A DNA stretch of 64,000 nt from Ottowia oryzae. Its GTDB lineage: Bacteria; Pseudomonadota; Gammaproteobacteria; Burkholderiales; Burkholderiaceae_C. Made by a program: the position numbers and the translations under genes. The notes under the pieces were generated by a model. The model worked only from the letters and a program-made list of their open reading frames with translations. It had not been told where the DNA came from and did no database searches. Positions 25,103 through 34,319 of the stretch are shown here, one piece after another. Numbering within the stretch: the first letter of the stretch is position 1; every line of letters starts with the position of its first letter. Where the stretch lies: the NCBI RefSeq assembly GCF_003008535.1, contig NZ_CP027666.1:2097501-2161500 (forward strand), given 5' to 3'.

Positions 25103-25723
25103 TCAGTCGCGGCGAAAGGCCAGCAGCAGGTTGTTGGCGGGCAGCGCCACGCGGTGCACGGGTGCCAGGCCCGCCGCGCGCGCCTCACGGTTCACGTCTT
25201 CGCGCTGGCGCAGTCCCCAATCGGGCTGTCGCGCGCGCAGGTCGGCGTCAAAAGCGAGGTTGGACGGCGCCGTGGGCACGTCCGCTTCAAGGTAGGGCCC
25301 GTAGGTGACCAGCCAGCCGCCGGGCGCCAGGTGCCGGGCGGCGCCGCGCATCAGCGCGGGGGTGCAGGCCCAGGGCGCGATGTGCAGCATGTTGGCGCAA
25401 AACACCAGGTCGAACAGCGCCTGGCCGCTTGGCGAAAACGGCGGCCCGTCGCTGGGCCAGGCATCGCTCAGCACATCCAGCCGACGCGGGGCGGCCACGT
25501 TGGGCAGGTGTTGGGTGCGCTCTGCGATGGCGCCGAACAGCGCATCGCCCAGGTCGGTGGGCTGCCAGTGCCAGCCGGGCAGCTCGGCTGCAAAGTGGGC
25601 GATGTGCTGGCCCGTGCCGCTGGCGATCTCCAGCGCGCGCCCGTGCTCGGCCAGCAGCGGGCGCAGCGCCGCGAGGATGGGGTCGCGATTGCGGTCGGCG
25701 GCGGGGCTGTAGGGCAGGTCCAT
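25103..25723 (-). CDS. DUF938 SAM-dependent methyltransferase
   Basis: A 206-residue class I methyltransferase-like protein of the DUF938 family. From the ATG at 25723 it reads MDLPYSPAADRNRDPILAAL. The SAM-binding glycine loop is ALEIASGTGQHIAHFA (about residues 31-46); DLVFCANMLHIAPW (about 104-117) is the second DUF938 signature. PGGWLVTYGPY follows. The substrate is unknown. A TTG at 25738 is an alternative start that would reach into the repeat at 25736. Confidence 0.85.
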   Translation of the reverse strand: MDLPYSPAADRNRDPILAALRPLLAEHGRALEIASGTGQHIAHFAAELPGWHWQPTDLGDALFGAIAERTQHLPNVAAPRRLDVLSDAWPSDGPPFSPSGQALFDLVFCANMLHIAPWACTPALMRGAARHLAPGGWLVTYGPYLEADVPTAPSNLAFDADLRARQPDWGLRQREDVNREARAAGLAPVHRVALPANNLLLAFRRD

Positions 25724-25735
25724 ATGGAAGAATAT

Positions 25736-25799
25736 CAATCAAATAGGCTGCTGGCGCACTAGGGGCAAGCGCTGGCAGCTATCAATAGTGTAGTAATTC
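25736..25799. repeat. Dispersed palindromic repeat, copy 4
   Basis: CAATCAAATAGGCTGCTGGCGC ... GCAAGCGCTGGCAGCTATCAA then TAGTGTAGTAA. One of the best-preserved copies in the window, used here as reference for partial copies. The rest of 25800-25946 shows nothing gene-like. Confidence 0.85.
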
Positions 25800-25946
25800 T
25801 GTTGTCGAAGGCAGTGGCCTAAGCGTCAGCGAAGTGCGTTGCGCCGTGCAAGCCGCCGCTGCTCAATACCGTACGCGAGCGGCTCGCCATGCCATGGCGG
25901 TGCGAAGCGGCTGCGCCATTCTTCGTGCGGCTTGCGAGCCCGCCGA

Positions 25947-26972
25947 TCAGCCCGCGCCTGCAGCAGCGCTGTCTTGCCGCACCTGCGCCGCGATGTCCAG
26001 CGAGCGCAGCCGCAGCGCCGGGTCGTACACGTCGCAGGTGAACATCATTTCGTCGCAGCCAGTCTGATGGGCCAGCGCCTGCAAGCCTCGGCGCACGGTG
26101 GCGGGCGAGCCGATCACCGCGCAGGCGAGGAAGTCGGCGATGGCGGCCTTTTCCTGCGCGTTCAGCTGCTGCAGGAAGTCGGGCTGCGGCGGCATCAGCA
26201 CGCCGCGCGTGCCGCGCAGGATGCCCAGCACGCGCTGGAAGATGCTGCTGGCCAGGTACTGCGCTTCGTCGTCGGTGGGTGCGGCGATCAGCGGCACGCC
26301 AATCATCACGTAGGGCTTGGCCAGCGTGGGCGACGGCTTGAAGTGTCGCCGGTACATGTCGATGGCCTGCAGCAGCATGGCGGGCGCAAAGTGCGACGCA
26401 AACGCGTAGGGCAGGCCGCGCTCGGCCGCCAGTTGCGCCGAAAACAGGCTGGAGCCCAGCAGCCAGATGGGCACGTGCGTGCCCGCGCCGGGGTTGGCGA
26501 TCAGCTTCTGGCCGGGCTGCACGTCGCCCAGCAGGTGCTGCAGCTCGCTGACTTCACGCGGGAAGTCGTCCACGGTTTCCACGCGGTCGCGGCGCAGGGC
26601 GCGCATGGTCATCGGGTCGGTGCCTGGCGCACGGCCCAGGCCCAAGTCGATGCGGCCCGGGTACAGCTCGGCCAGCGTGCCGAAGGCCTCGGCCACCACC
26701 AGAGGCGGGTGGTTGGGCAGCATCACGCCGCCAGAGCCGACGCGGATGCGCTGGGTGCCACCGGCCACGTGGCCGATCAGCACCGCCGTGGCCGACGAGG
26801 CGATCGAGGCCATGTTGTGGTGCTCGGCCAGCCAATAGCGGGTGAAGCCCAGCCGCTCGGCGTGCTGCGCGGTCTGCAGCGAAACGGCCAAGGCGTCGGC
26901 CACGCTGCGGCCCTCGCGCACGGGCACGAGATCCAGCATGGAGAAGGCGATGTCGCGAAGGGGTTTGCTCAT
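25947..26972 (-). CDS. Luciferase-like (LLM class) flavin-dependent oxidoreductase
   Basis: A 341-residue member of the bacterial-luciferase-like monooxygenase family using reduced FMN. It begins MSKPLRDIAFSMLDLVPVREG, the usual N-terminus of the YhbW/MsnO8 subgroup. Other family blocks are YWLAEHHNMASIASSATAVL, IRVGSGGVMLPNHPPLVVAEAFGTL and DLGLGRAPGTDPMT. A flavin reductase-like gene precedes it on the same strand, which could supply reduced flavin. Substrate unknown. Confidence 0.9.
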   Translation of the reverse strand: MSKPLRDIAFSMLDLVPVREGRSVADALAVSLQTAQHAERLGFTRYWLAEHHNMASIASSATAVLIGHVAGGTQRIRVGSGGVMLPNHPPLVVAEAFGTLAELYPGRIDLGLGRAPGTDPMTMRALRRDRVETVDDFPREVSELQHLLGDVQPGQKLIANPGAGTHVPIWLLGSSLFSAQLAAERGLPYAFASHFAPAMLLQAIDMYRRHFKPSPTLAKPYVMIGVPLIAAPTDDEAQYLASSIFQRVLGILRGTRGVLMPPQPDFLQQLNAQEKAAIADFLACAVIGSPATVRRGLQALAHQTGCDEMMFTCDVYDPALRLRSLDIAAQVRQDSAAAGAG

Positions 26973-27076
26973 GGCTTGATTCTGGAACGAATGGGATGGC
27001 TGCGCGTGTCGTCAGGTGGCACGCAGGCGGGTAGGCGAAGGGCGCAGAGCGGTTCTGGCAGAGCCGGCGCCGCGCC

Positions 27077-27700
27077 TCAGGCGGGTTGCGGCACCAGGCT
27101 GGCCAGCGTCTTGGCCTTGAGCTGCTCGCCCGGCACCAGGAAGTTGCCCGCGCCCAAGTGGTGCAGCGTGCGCCAAGTGGGCGGCGTGTCGCCCAGCGGC
27201 AGGTATTTGCCGTGGGCGAAGGCGCGCTCATCGGCCCACGCGGCCACGGCTTCGGCGATGAAAAGGTCGTGCGCTTCTTGCACGGCGGGCGTGGCGATCA
27301 CCTTGCATTCCAGCCAGCCGATGCAGTCGGCCACCAGCGGCGCGGCCACGTGCGTGCCGGCGAAATAGTCGATGCCGTAGGCGCTGAACTTGTCGTGCCG
27401 CGCGGTGTCGCGCGCGCTGGTCGAGCCGACGGTGGTCAGCAAGTCGGCCTGCGCCGCGCGGGGCACGCACAGGGCGAATTCGCCGCTGGAATCGACCAAC
27501 TGGCGGGTGAAGGTGTGCTTGTCGATGCACACGGCGAGTTTGGCTGGGGAAAAGTCCAGCGCCATGTTCCAGGCGCAGGCCATCACGTCGCGCTGGGCGC
27601 CGTGGGCGGAGGTGATGAAAACCGATGCGCCCGTGTTGATCAGGCGGTACGCCTGGGCAAGCTCGACAGGGTGGACAGTGGCAGGTCGTGACATGGGCAT
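27077..27700 (-). CDS. Flavin reductase family protein (DIM6/NTAB-like)
   Basis: A 207-residue FMN-binding split-barrel protein. Features include VELAQAYRLINTGASVFIT, then MACAWNMALDFSPAKLAVCID, and RQLVDSSGEFALCVP, the FMN-binding core of the flavin reductase-like family. The C-terminal part contains WLECKVIATPAV and YLPLGDTPPTWR. Start 27700 (MPMSRP) or 27694 (MSRP). It lies 104 bp upstream of the LLM oxidoreductase on the same strand, suggesting a two-component system, though this family also includes enzymes acting alone. Confidence 0.85.
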   Translation of the reverse strand: MPMSRPATVHPVELAQAYRLINTGASVFITSAHGAQRDVMACAWNMALDFSPAKLAVCIDKHTFTRQLVDSSGEFALCVPRAAQADLLTTVGSTSARDTARHDKFSAYGIDYFAGTHVAAPLVADCIGWLECKVIATPAVQEAHDLFIAEAVAAWADERAFAHGKYLPLGDTPPTWRTLHHLGAGNFLVPGEQLKAKTLASLVPQPA

Positions 27701-27842
27701 GGCGCCAGCTTAGCCGCACCGCCATCGGCGCGCTGGGCGCGGGCTTTGGCCGTTGTGGGCGTCTTTCACTTCCGGCGTGCGGCCAGCCACTGCGTCGATA
27801 AGATGCGGCATTGGCTTCTAACCTGCACTTATTCGTCCCCAG

Positions 27843-28805
27843 ATGACCCAGCCCACGCCCGCCCCGCTTTTGGAAGTGCTGCCCCGCGACCTGTCGGCCT
27901 ACCGCAAGGGCAACACCGGTATCGACTACGTGCACCGCTTCGATTCGGGCCGCCCCGGGCCGCACGTGCTCATCAATGCGCTGACGCACGGCAACGAAAT
28001 CTGCGGCATGGTGGCCGCCACGCACTTGCTCGACAGCGGCGTGCGGCCGCTCATCGGCACGCTGACCATCAGCTTTGCCCATGTCGAGGCGTACGAGGCG
28101 TTTCGCGCGGACGACCCTTTCGCCAACCGCCAGCTGGTGCACAACCTGAACCGCATCTGGTCGGACGAATGGCTAGACGGCCCGCAAGACAGCCCCGAGC
28201 TGCGCCGCGCCCGTGCGCTGCGGCCGGTGGTGGCGGTGGCCGACCACATCCTCGACATCCATTCCACCAGCCAGGACGTGGTACCCTTCTGGGTGTACCC
28301 CGACTTTGCCCGCAACGGCCAGGCCGCGCTGGCGATGGGCGCGCAGGGGCGCGTCACCACGCACCTGGTCATGCCCAGCGGGCTGGGCAGCGGCACGCCG
28401 CTGATCCAGCATGGGCGCCACGGCGTGGCCGACAGCCATGCCGGGGTGGCGCTGGTGGTGGAATGCGGCCAGCACTTCCTGCGCGCTTCGGCTGAGGTGG
28501 CCACCGCCACGGCGCAGGACTTTTTGGCGCACTTTGGCCTGATCGACCGCGCCGAGCCCGCCCAGCCAGCCGCAGCGCAAAGGCGGTTTGCCCTGCTGCA
28601 GACCTGCATGGTGCACACGCCGGCCTTCCAGTTCGTGCGCCCGCTGCGCGGTTTCGAGACCTTTGACGAAGGCGAGCTGATCGCCACCGATGGTGACGCG
28701 GGCGAGATCCGCGCGCCCTGCGACCGCTGCACCGTGCTGATGCCTGCGCGCGTGCCCATTGTCGGGCGCGAGGCGGTGTACCTGACGCGGCCGATCAGCG
28801 ATTGA
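27843..28805 (+). CDS. Succinylglutamate desuccinylase/aspartoacylase family hydrolase
   Basis: A 320-residue zinc amidohydrolase of the AstE/AspA family (M14-like). Zinc ligands are in THGNEICG (about residues 49-56) and the second His in HILDIHSTSQDVVPFW; the catalytic Glu is probably in VVECGQHF. The C-terminal region is a small beta domain (LIATDGDAGEIRAP). It divides from the flavin reductase gene with a 140-bp gap. The exact N-acyl substrate cannot be inferred. Confidence 0.87.
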   Translation: MTQPTPAPLLEVLPRDLSAYRKGNTGIDYVHRFDSGRPGPHVLINALTHGNEICGMVAATHLLDSGVRPLIGTLTISFAHVEAYEAFRADDPFANRQLVHNLNRIWSDEWLDGPQDSPELRRARALRPVVAVADHILDIHSTSQDVVPFWVYPDFARNGQAALAMGAQGRVTTHLVMPSGLGSGTPLIQHGRHGVADSHAGVALVVECGQHFLRASAEVATATAQDFLAHFGLIDRAEPAQPAAAQRRFALLQTCMVHTPAFQFVRPLRGFETFDEGELIATDGDAGEIRAPCDRCTVLMPARVPIVGREAVYLTRPISD

Positions 28806-28809
28806 AGAT

Positions 28810-28871
28810 TTAGATCAAATCGGGCTCTGGCGCTCATGCGGCTTGCGCTGGACGCTATGAAAAATATAGTT
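28810..28871. repeat. Dispersed palindromic repeat, copy 5
   Basis: GATCAAATCGGGCTCTGGCGC ... CTTGCGCTGGACGCTATGAAAA, between the aspartoacylase-like gene and the AhpD-like gene. Confidence 0.75.
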
Positions 28872-28931
28872 CCGTCGACCTGCCAGCCACGCCCGCCCGC
28901 ACGCTGACCCTAGCAACCCAAGGATTTCCCC

Positions 28932-29351
28932 ATGGCCACCACACCCGCCACCACCGACGAAACCCAGAGCAGCCGCGTGCAGGCGGTGTTCGACGACATC
29001 CGCCGCACCCGCGGTTCAGACTTCATCAACGCCTTCTGGCGCCATCTGGCTTTCGACCCTGCGCTGCTCGAATCCACCTGGGCCGAGGCCAAGCGCACCA
29101 TGGTCGCGCCGTCTGCGCTGGACCCGCTCACCAAGGAGCTGATCTATATCGCTGTTTCGGTAGCCAACGGCTGCAGCTACTGCGTGCATTCGCACACCGC
29201 CGCCGCACGCGCCAAGGGCATGACCGAGGCGCAGCACGCCGATCTGCTGGCCGTGATCGGACTGGCGGGCAAAACCAACCACCTGGCCACCGCGCTGCAG
29301 GTGCCGGTAGATCCGGTCTTCGATATATCGCCGGATACCCTTCGTCCTTGA
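28932..29351 (+). CDS. Carboxymuconolactone decarboxylase (AhpD-like) family protein
   Basis: A 139-residue small helical protein. It has the redox motif CSYCVHSHT (Cys-x-x-Cys and downstream His, about residues 77-85), typical of the AhpD-like peroxidase side of the family rather than the true lactone decarboxylase. Preceding ALDPLTKELIYIAVSVANG is the other family block. An RBS-like AAGGATTT lies before the ATG. Likely a cytoplasmic thiol peroxidase or related enzyme; no partner is adjacent. Confidence 0.88.
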   Translation: MATTPATTDETQSSRVQAVFDDIRRTRGSDFINAFWRHLAFDPALLESTWAEAKRTMVAPSALDPLTKELIYIAVSVANGCSYCVHSHTAAARAKGMTEAQHADLLAVIGLAGKTNHLATALQVPVDPVFDISPDTLRP

Positions 29352-29399
29352 TCCTGCACTATTTCGCGATCCAGCATTAAATGGGCCTCATATTTGGCT

Positions 29400-29424
29400 T
29401 TGTCGGGACGTGGCATCCCGACAA
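29400..29424. terminator. 9-bp hairpin between the AhpD-like and DUF1631 genes
   Basis: TTGTCGGGA/TCCCGACAA perfect stem with a 7-base loop, 48 bp after the AhpD-like stop. No T-run follows on either strand, so it may be a Rho-associated or regulatory hairpin rather than a classical terminator. Confidence 0.4.
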
Positions 29425-29504
29425 CTGCGTTTAGAGTTACGAATCGAGACATCCGCCGCCGGCGTCATGCCAGCCCAGCGGGCGTGCGGTACATTTTTTA
29501 GAAC

Positions 29505-32156
29505 ATGCAAGCCGTCAGCACCAATAGCCCATTGATCAAGCGAAGCCGCCAGGAGGCCGTGTTCCTGTCCGCCTCCATGATCGAGCGCTGCATGGTCGCG
29601 GCGGGTGGCTACCTGCAGGAAGCAGAGCGCAAAACCAAGTCGATTGCCACGCGATTCGAGTTGAGCGATGCCTCCATGGCGTTGAACAAGCACCGCGCGG
29701 CGATCCGCACGGGCTACGCCGCCAAGCTGGATGACGCCATCGGCACAGCGTTGCACAACGCCCGCACGGCCGAGTCGGATACCGACGCTGCGCGCGCCGA
29801 CCGGATCGCCCGGGTGTTTGGCGACGAGTCTTCCTTTTCGCTGCTGGAAGACGCCGAGGTTGCCCGGTTCGTGGAGGCGTCGCGCCTTCAGCAGACGGCC
29901 ATGCCGATCGTCGACCAAGTGCTCGCCCGCCTGGATTCGCTGATGAGTTCGGCCATGGGGCTGCCCGTGGTCAGGGCAGATTTGAACCCGCTGCGCCCGG
30001 ACATTCTTTGCGGTGCACTGATCGACCTGCTCGAATCCTTCAACGAAACGGCGCAAGTGCGCGGCCATTGGCTGCGCGCATTGGCCCGGCCATTCGCCGA
30101 GGAAATGCGCCGGCTGTATGAATCCATCGTCTCGCTGCTCGAAGCGCAGGGCGTGGAGGAAGCCCGCTACCGGCTCAAGCTCACCGAAGTCCTCATCGCG
30201 CCACCCAAGGCCGCTGACGGCGGTGGCGGTGGCAACGGCACGGGCGGCGGCCCCGGTGGTGCTGGCGGCCAAGGTCCGACCGACGACAGCATGCCCGACG
30301 ACGCCGACCTGGTGCGTGAGCGCCGGGGGCTGTTTCCCAGCATGTCGGACCTGGCCCAGGCCAAGCCGATGGTGCCGCAGGGGCTGATCCGCGATTTTCT
30401 GTACCGCGCGCAATGGATTGCCGAAAACGACGAGCCGCTGCCGCCTGCCTATTACGAAGAAGCCACGGCCCAGCTGGCGGTAGCGATTCGCGCCAGCACT
30501 CAGGCCCCCGTCTTTGACAGCGGCGAACTGGCGCGCCGCCGCCTGCGCGACCAGGCGCTGGCCGTCGTGGATCGCCCAGCGCGGGCGGTGGATGTCAGCA
30601 CCCCTCTGCAGCCGCAGCAATGGGGCGAAGCCGCGACAGCGGAAGCGCGCACGCGCACATTGATGGAGCTGAAGGCCCAGGCGACCAAGATCAGTCAGGC
30701 CCTGGGCCTGGACGCGGTGCGCACCCTGGTCAGCCAGGTGGCGGGCGATGAGCGCGTGATGGCGCCCGTGCGAGAAGCCTTCGTCGCCATGGAGCCGGCC
30801 CTGCTGCGCCTGGCCATGAAGGACCCGCGCTTTTTCGGGGACGACCACCATCCCGCGCGCCGCCTGATGGAAGGCGTGGCGCAGCGCAGCTTCAAGTACA
30901 ACGACGAATACGCCGACGAGTTCGAGCAGTTCATGGCGCCGGTGCGCGAGGCGGTGCGCGAGCTCAACGACCAGGAAGACGCCGAGCCGGCCGCCTTCGC
31001 CCAGCGCCTGCAGCAGCTCGAGGCGCGCTGGCAGGAAGAAGATCAGGGCGAAAAAGAGGGCAAGGACGCTGGTCTGCGCTCCATGCACTTTGCGGAAGAG
31101 CGGCAGGCCCTGGCCGACAAGATCGCCTGGGATTTCAGCCTGCGCTCGGACCTGGATCGCGTGCCTGCGGTGGTGTCCGACTTCCTCTTCAAGGATTGGT
31201 CACTCGTCATCGCCCACGCGCAGCTGACCGACAAGCGCGGCCAGCTGGATCCGGGCGGGTACCTGGCCGTGGTCACCGATCTGCTGTGGAGCGTCAAGCG
31301 CAATGCGGTGCTCAAGGAGCCACGGCGCCTGTTCGAGGTGATTCCGGGTGTGCTGCAGACGCTGCGCCGCGGCCTGGCCATGCTGGGCAAGGAGCCGCAG
31401 GAAACCGAGGCCTTCTTTGCCGCCCTGATGCGCTACCACGACCCGGTGTTGCGCCTGCGCCGAATGCGCAGCGCGCAAGACGCCGAGGCCACCGGCTTGG
31501 CACGCCTCGAAACCGATTCGTTCATGCTGCCGCTGGAGGCCGATAGCGAACAGGCGCCGCTGGAGCGGCCCACGCCTCGCGCGGCCGACCAGCCTTGGCT
31601 GGGCCGCCACGAACTGGTGGCCGCGGGCTTCGAGGACGAGGCAGACGCCGCGCACCGCACGGCCCCCGCGCCGCTGACGCCGGCCGAGGGCTTCGGCATG
31701 ACGACCATCATGGCGCTGGACGGGGTGGACCCTGGCGCCACGCTGATGCCGGGAATGAACGACAGCGAGGCCACGGCGGCCGGCGTGCCTTCGCTCGACG
31801 AGGCCCTGCGTGCGCTGAAAGGCGGGCACGCACCAGCCGCGCACTACGACGAAGAAGCCGAGCTGGCCCACCAGCGCTCGATGCTGGAGCGGCTGCGCAC
31901 GGGCGACTGGGTGGATCTGCGCGTGCGCGACCAATGGCGCCGCGCCCAGCTGGTCTGGAGCAGCGAGAACGGCTCGCTCTTCATGTTCGTCAGCCGGGGC
32001 GGCCGCCCGCACAGCATGACGCGGCGCACCTGCGAAAAGCTCATTCGCGCACGCCATCTGCGCCCGGTCGACGCCGCGGCCGTGGTCGACAAAGCGCTGC
32101 GCAACCTGTCCGACGCCAAGCCGTCGCAGCAGGACGAGCCCCTCACCACCGATTGA
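29505..32156 (+). CDS. DUF1631 domain-containing protein
   Basis: An 883-residue soluble protein of the DUF1631 family, common in beta- and gammaproteobacteria and sometimes mislabelled thymidine phosphorylase. Family-like blocks include NKHRAAIRTGYAAKLDDAI near residues 64-82, SLLEDAEVARFVEASRLQQ (about 108-126) and the C-terminal LRTGDWVDLRVRDQWRRAQL with GSLFMFVSRGGRPHSMTRRT, a PilZ-like or beta-barrel end module. A Gly-rich linker (about residues 240-260) divides it. The function is unknown; a cyclic-di-GMP link via the C-terminal module is a guess. Confidence 0.85.
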   Translation: MQAVSTNSPLIKRSRQEAVFLSASMIERCMVAAGGYLQEAERKTKSIATRFELSDASMALNKHRAAIRTGYAAKLDDAIGTALHNARTAESDTDAARADRIARVFGDESSFSLLEDAEVARFVEASRLQQTAMPIVDQVLARLDSLMSSAMGLPVVRADLNPLRPDILCGALIDLLESFNETAQVRGHWLRALARPFAEEMRRLYESIVSLLEAQGVEEARYRLKLTEVLIAPPKAADGGGGGNGTGGGPGGAGGQGPTDDSMPDDADLVRERRGLFPSMSDLAQAKPMVPQGLIRDFLYRAQWIAENDEPLPPAYYEEATAQLAVAIRASTQAPVFDSGELARRRLRDQALAVVDRPARAVDVSTPLQPQQWGEAATAEARTRTLMELKAQATKISQALGLDAVRTLVSQVAGDERVMAPVREAFVAMEPALLRLAMKDPRFFGDDHHPARRLMEGVAQRSFKYNDEYADEFEQFMAPVREAVRELNDQEDAEPAAFAQRLQQLEARWQEEDQGEKEGKDAGLRSMHFAEERQALADKIAWDFSLRSDLDRVPAVVSDFLFKDWSLVIAHAQLTDKRGQLDPGGYLAVVTDLLWSVKRNAVLKEPRRLFEVIPGVLQTLRRGLAMLGKEPQETEAFFAALMRYHDPVLRLRRMRSAQDAEATGLARLETDSFMLPLEADSEQAPLERPTPRAADQPWLGRHELVAAGFEDEADAAHRTAPAPLTPAEGFGMTTIMALDGVDPGATLMPGMNDSEATAAGVPSLDEALRALKGGHAPAAHYDEEAELAHQRSMLERLRTGDWVDLRVRDQWRRAQLVWSSENGSLFMFVSRGGRPHSMTRRTCEKLIRARHLRPVDAAAVVDKALRNLSDAKPSQQDEPLTTD

Positions 32157-32278
32157 ATGCGGCCCGCTGCGGTGGCAGCGGCTGGCTTCGGAGCTGCCTC
32201 GCTCGGCTCCCGCTGAATTGGCGGCTTGCCATGTGGGCGCGGCCAGCGGGTGGCACGCTGCGTGGCATGATGCCGATC

Positions 32279-32331
32279 GCTATTAAAATGCGAGCTGCCA
32301 GCGCTGATCCTGCAAGCGCTGGAAGGCCAAA
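32279..32331. repeat. Dispersed palindromic repeat, copy 6
   Basis: TATTAAAATGCGAGCTGCCAGCGCTG ... GCAAGCGCTGGAAGGC (read in parts), in the 221-bp gap before the esterase gene. Confidence 0.75.
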
Positions 32332-32377
32332 ACACCCATGGTGTGTTCGCCGGCGTGCCAAGCGCTAACATGCCGCC

Positions 32378-33043
32378 ATGAACGAGTTGCCTGAAACCAT
32401 CGAGATTGAAACCGGGCCCGATGCGCGCGCCAGCGTCATCGTGCTGCATGGCCTGGGCGCCAGCGGGCACGACTTCGAGCCGTTTGCGCAGGAGATCGAC
32501 CTGCGCTCCGTCGGCCCCGTGCGCTGGGTGTTTCCCCACGCTCCGGCCATGCCGATCACGATCAACGGGGGCTACAGCATGCCCGCGTGGTACGACATCC
32601 GGGTAGACCGCAGCAACGAGGATGAAGCGGGCCTGCGCCGGTCGCAGGCGCTGGTCGACCGTTTGCTGGCGCGCGAGCAGGCGCGCGGCGTGCCTGCTGC
32701 CCGCACGGTGCTTGCGGGTTTCTCGCAAGGCTGTGCGATGGCCTTGTTGACGGGGCTGCGTTACCCCCAGCGGCTGGCGGGCATCGCCGGCATGTCAGGT
32801 TATTTGCCGCTGGCCAAAACCTTGGCCGACGAGCGCAGCGCGGCCAATGCCGATGTGCCGATCTGGTTGGGGCACGGCACGCAGGATGAAGTGGTGGTGC
32901 TGCCACGGGCCGAGGCAACGCGCGATGCGCTGCAATCTCTGGGCTACGCGGTGCAATGGCACAGCTACCCCATGGGCCACTCGGTCTGCATGGAAGAGGT
33001 GGCCGATCTGCAGCGCTGGCTGCTGCAAGTGCTGGCGGGCTGA
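32378..33043 (+). CDS. Carboxylesterase/phospholipase (acyl-protein thioesterase family)
   Basis: A 221-residue alpha/beta hydrolase. Oxyanion region VLHGLGASGHDF (about residues 22-33), nucleophile in LAGFSQGCAMAL (Ser near 112), acid in HGTQDEVV and His in PMGHSVCMEE near the C-terminus complete the triad. Also PITINGGYSMPAWYDI, a conserved block of the EstB/carboxylesterase 2 group. Expected to hydrolyse short-chain esters or thioesters in the cytoplasm. Confidence 0.9.
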   Translation: MNELPETIEIETGPDARASVIVLHGLGASGHDFEPFAQEIDLRSVGPVRWVFPHAPAMPITINGGYSMPAWYDIRVDRSNEDEAGLRRSQALVDRLLAREQARGVPAARTVLAGFSQGCAMALLTGLRYPQRLAGIAGMSGYLPLAKTLADERSAANADVPIWLGHGTQDEVVVLPRAEATRDALQSLGYAVQWHSYPMGHSVCMEEVADLQRWLLQVLAG

Positions 33044-33139
33044 GGGCAGGCCACGCGGGCCTGCTTGGTTGATGCGGGCCGCGCGGCGCGCGCTGCTCGT
33101 CTTGCTTGAGGCCGCGCGCCCGCGCCCATGGGCGCTGGG

Positions 33140-34219
33140 TCAGGGGCGCGGCGCCACCGCCGCTTCACGCACCAGGCGAAAGCCCACCAGCACATAGCGG
33201 GTGGAGGGCGTGTTCCAGTTGCGGAAGGCGCTGCGCGCGTACAGCGGCCAGCTGTGCCAAGACCCGCCGCGCCGCACCCGCACGGTGCCTTCGGCCGGGC
33301 CCTTCGGGTCTTCGGCGGGCGACTGCGCGTAGTAGTTCTCGTCGTACCAGTCCGAGCACCATTCCCAGGCATTGCCGATCATGTCGTACAGGCCGAAGGC
33401 GTTGGGCTTGAAGCTGCCGACCGGCGCCGTGAAGGCAAAGCCGTCGCTGCCCGCGCCCGCCTGCTCGCGCCAGCGCGGCCAGCGCAGGGCGGTTTCGCTG
33501 TCGAACGTATTGGCGGTGGTCAAAAGCACCGATGGGTCGTCGCCGGCGGGAAAGCGCGTGCGGCTGCCCGCGCGGGCGGCGTATTCCCACTCGGCCTCGG
33601 TCGGCAGGCGGTAGACCACACCTTCGCGCTCGCTCAGCCAGCGCGCCATGGCCACGGCGTCGTTCCAGGTGACGTTGACCACCGGGTGACGGTCGGTTTG
33701 CGGAAAGCCGGGGTTGTCCCACGAATAGCGCGGGTCGCGCCCGTCGAACAGGTCGGCGCGCTGGTTGTTGGGCGGGCTGTAGTCGGGGTTGAAGCCGTAG
33801 GCGCCGGTGCCGTCGCGCACCGATTCGGGTACGTAGCCCGACAGGCGCAGAAATTCGCGAAACTGGCCCACGGTCACCTCGGTGGCGCCCATCCAGATGT
33901 CGTGCGTCAACCGCACGCGGTGCACGGGCGCTTCGTCCTTGAAGTCGACCAGGCGCTTGGCGTCGGCGTGCGGGAAGGCTTTGGCCAGGGTGGCGGGCGA
34001 TTCGTCGCTGCCCATCAGAAATTCGCCCGCGGGCACGCGCACGAAGGCGATGCCCAGGCTGTCCGCCGCGCTGGCGGGGGCGGCATGGGCCGCTGGCTTG
34101 GTGGGTGGCGGCGCAGTGGTGCAGCCGCCCAGCACGGCGGCGCATGCCAGCGCGACCCCGGCTGCCCAGGCAGCGTGGCGCGAAGATCGGGCGGTGGGGC
34201 GGCGGTGGGCGGTGTGCAT
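33140..34219 (-). CDS. Formylglycine-generating-enzyme-like (SUMF1) lipoprotein lacking active cysteines
   Basis: A 359-residue exported protein. The signal ends in a lipobox (ACAAVLGGCTTAP). The FGE-sulfatase fold is clear: VPAGEFLMGSDES, PVVNVTWNDAVAMARW, RLPTEAEWEYAARAG, NAWEWCSDWYDE and VRRGGSWHSWPLYARSAFR. In true formylglycine-generating enzymes the last block carries the catalytic Cys pair; here His, Ser and Tyr occupy that stretch and no Cys is present. It is therefore more likely a structural, binding or regulatory member. ATG 34219 is preferred over 34255 because of the signal peptide. Confidence 0.85.
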   Translation of the reverse strand: MHTAHRRPTARSSRHAAWAAGVALACAAVLGGCTTAPPPTKPAAHAAPASAADSLGIAFVRVPAGEFLMGSDESPATLAKAFPHADAKRLVDFKDEAPVHRVRLTHDIWMGATEVTVGQFREFLRLSGYVPESVRDGTGAYGFNPDYSPPNNQRADLFDGRDPRYSWDNPGFPQTDRHPVVNVTWNDAVAMARWLSEREGVVYRLPTEAEWEYAARAGSRTRFPAGDDPSVLLTTANTFDSETALRWPRWREQAGAGSDGFAFTAPVGSFKPNAFGLYDMIGNAWEWCSDWYDENYYAQSPAEDPKGPAEGTVRVRRGGSWHSWPLYARSAFRNWNTPSTRYVLVGFRLVREAAVAPRP

Positions 34220-34319
34220 GGCGGCGATGCTGTCAGGGGTGGGGCGGGGTGTCAACGCGTTCGCGCGTTGGGCGATGGGGCGGGCCGCGCCGGTGCGGCG
34301 GCGGCGCCACGCTGGGGCT

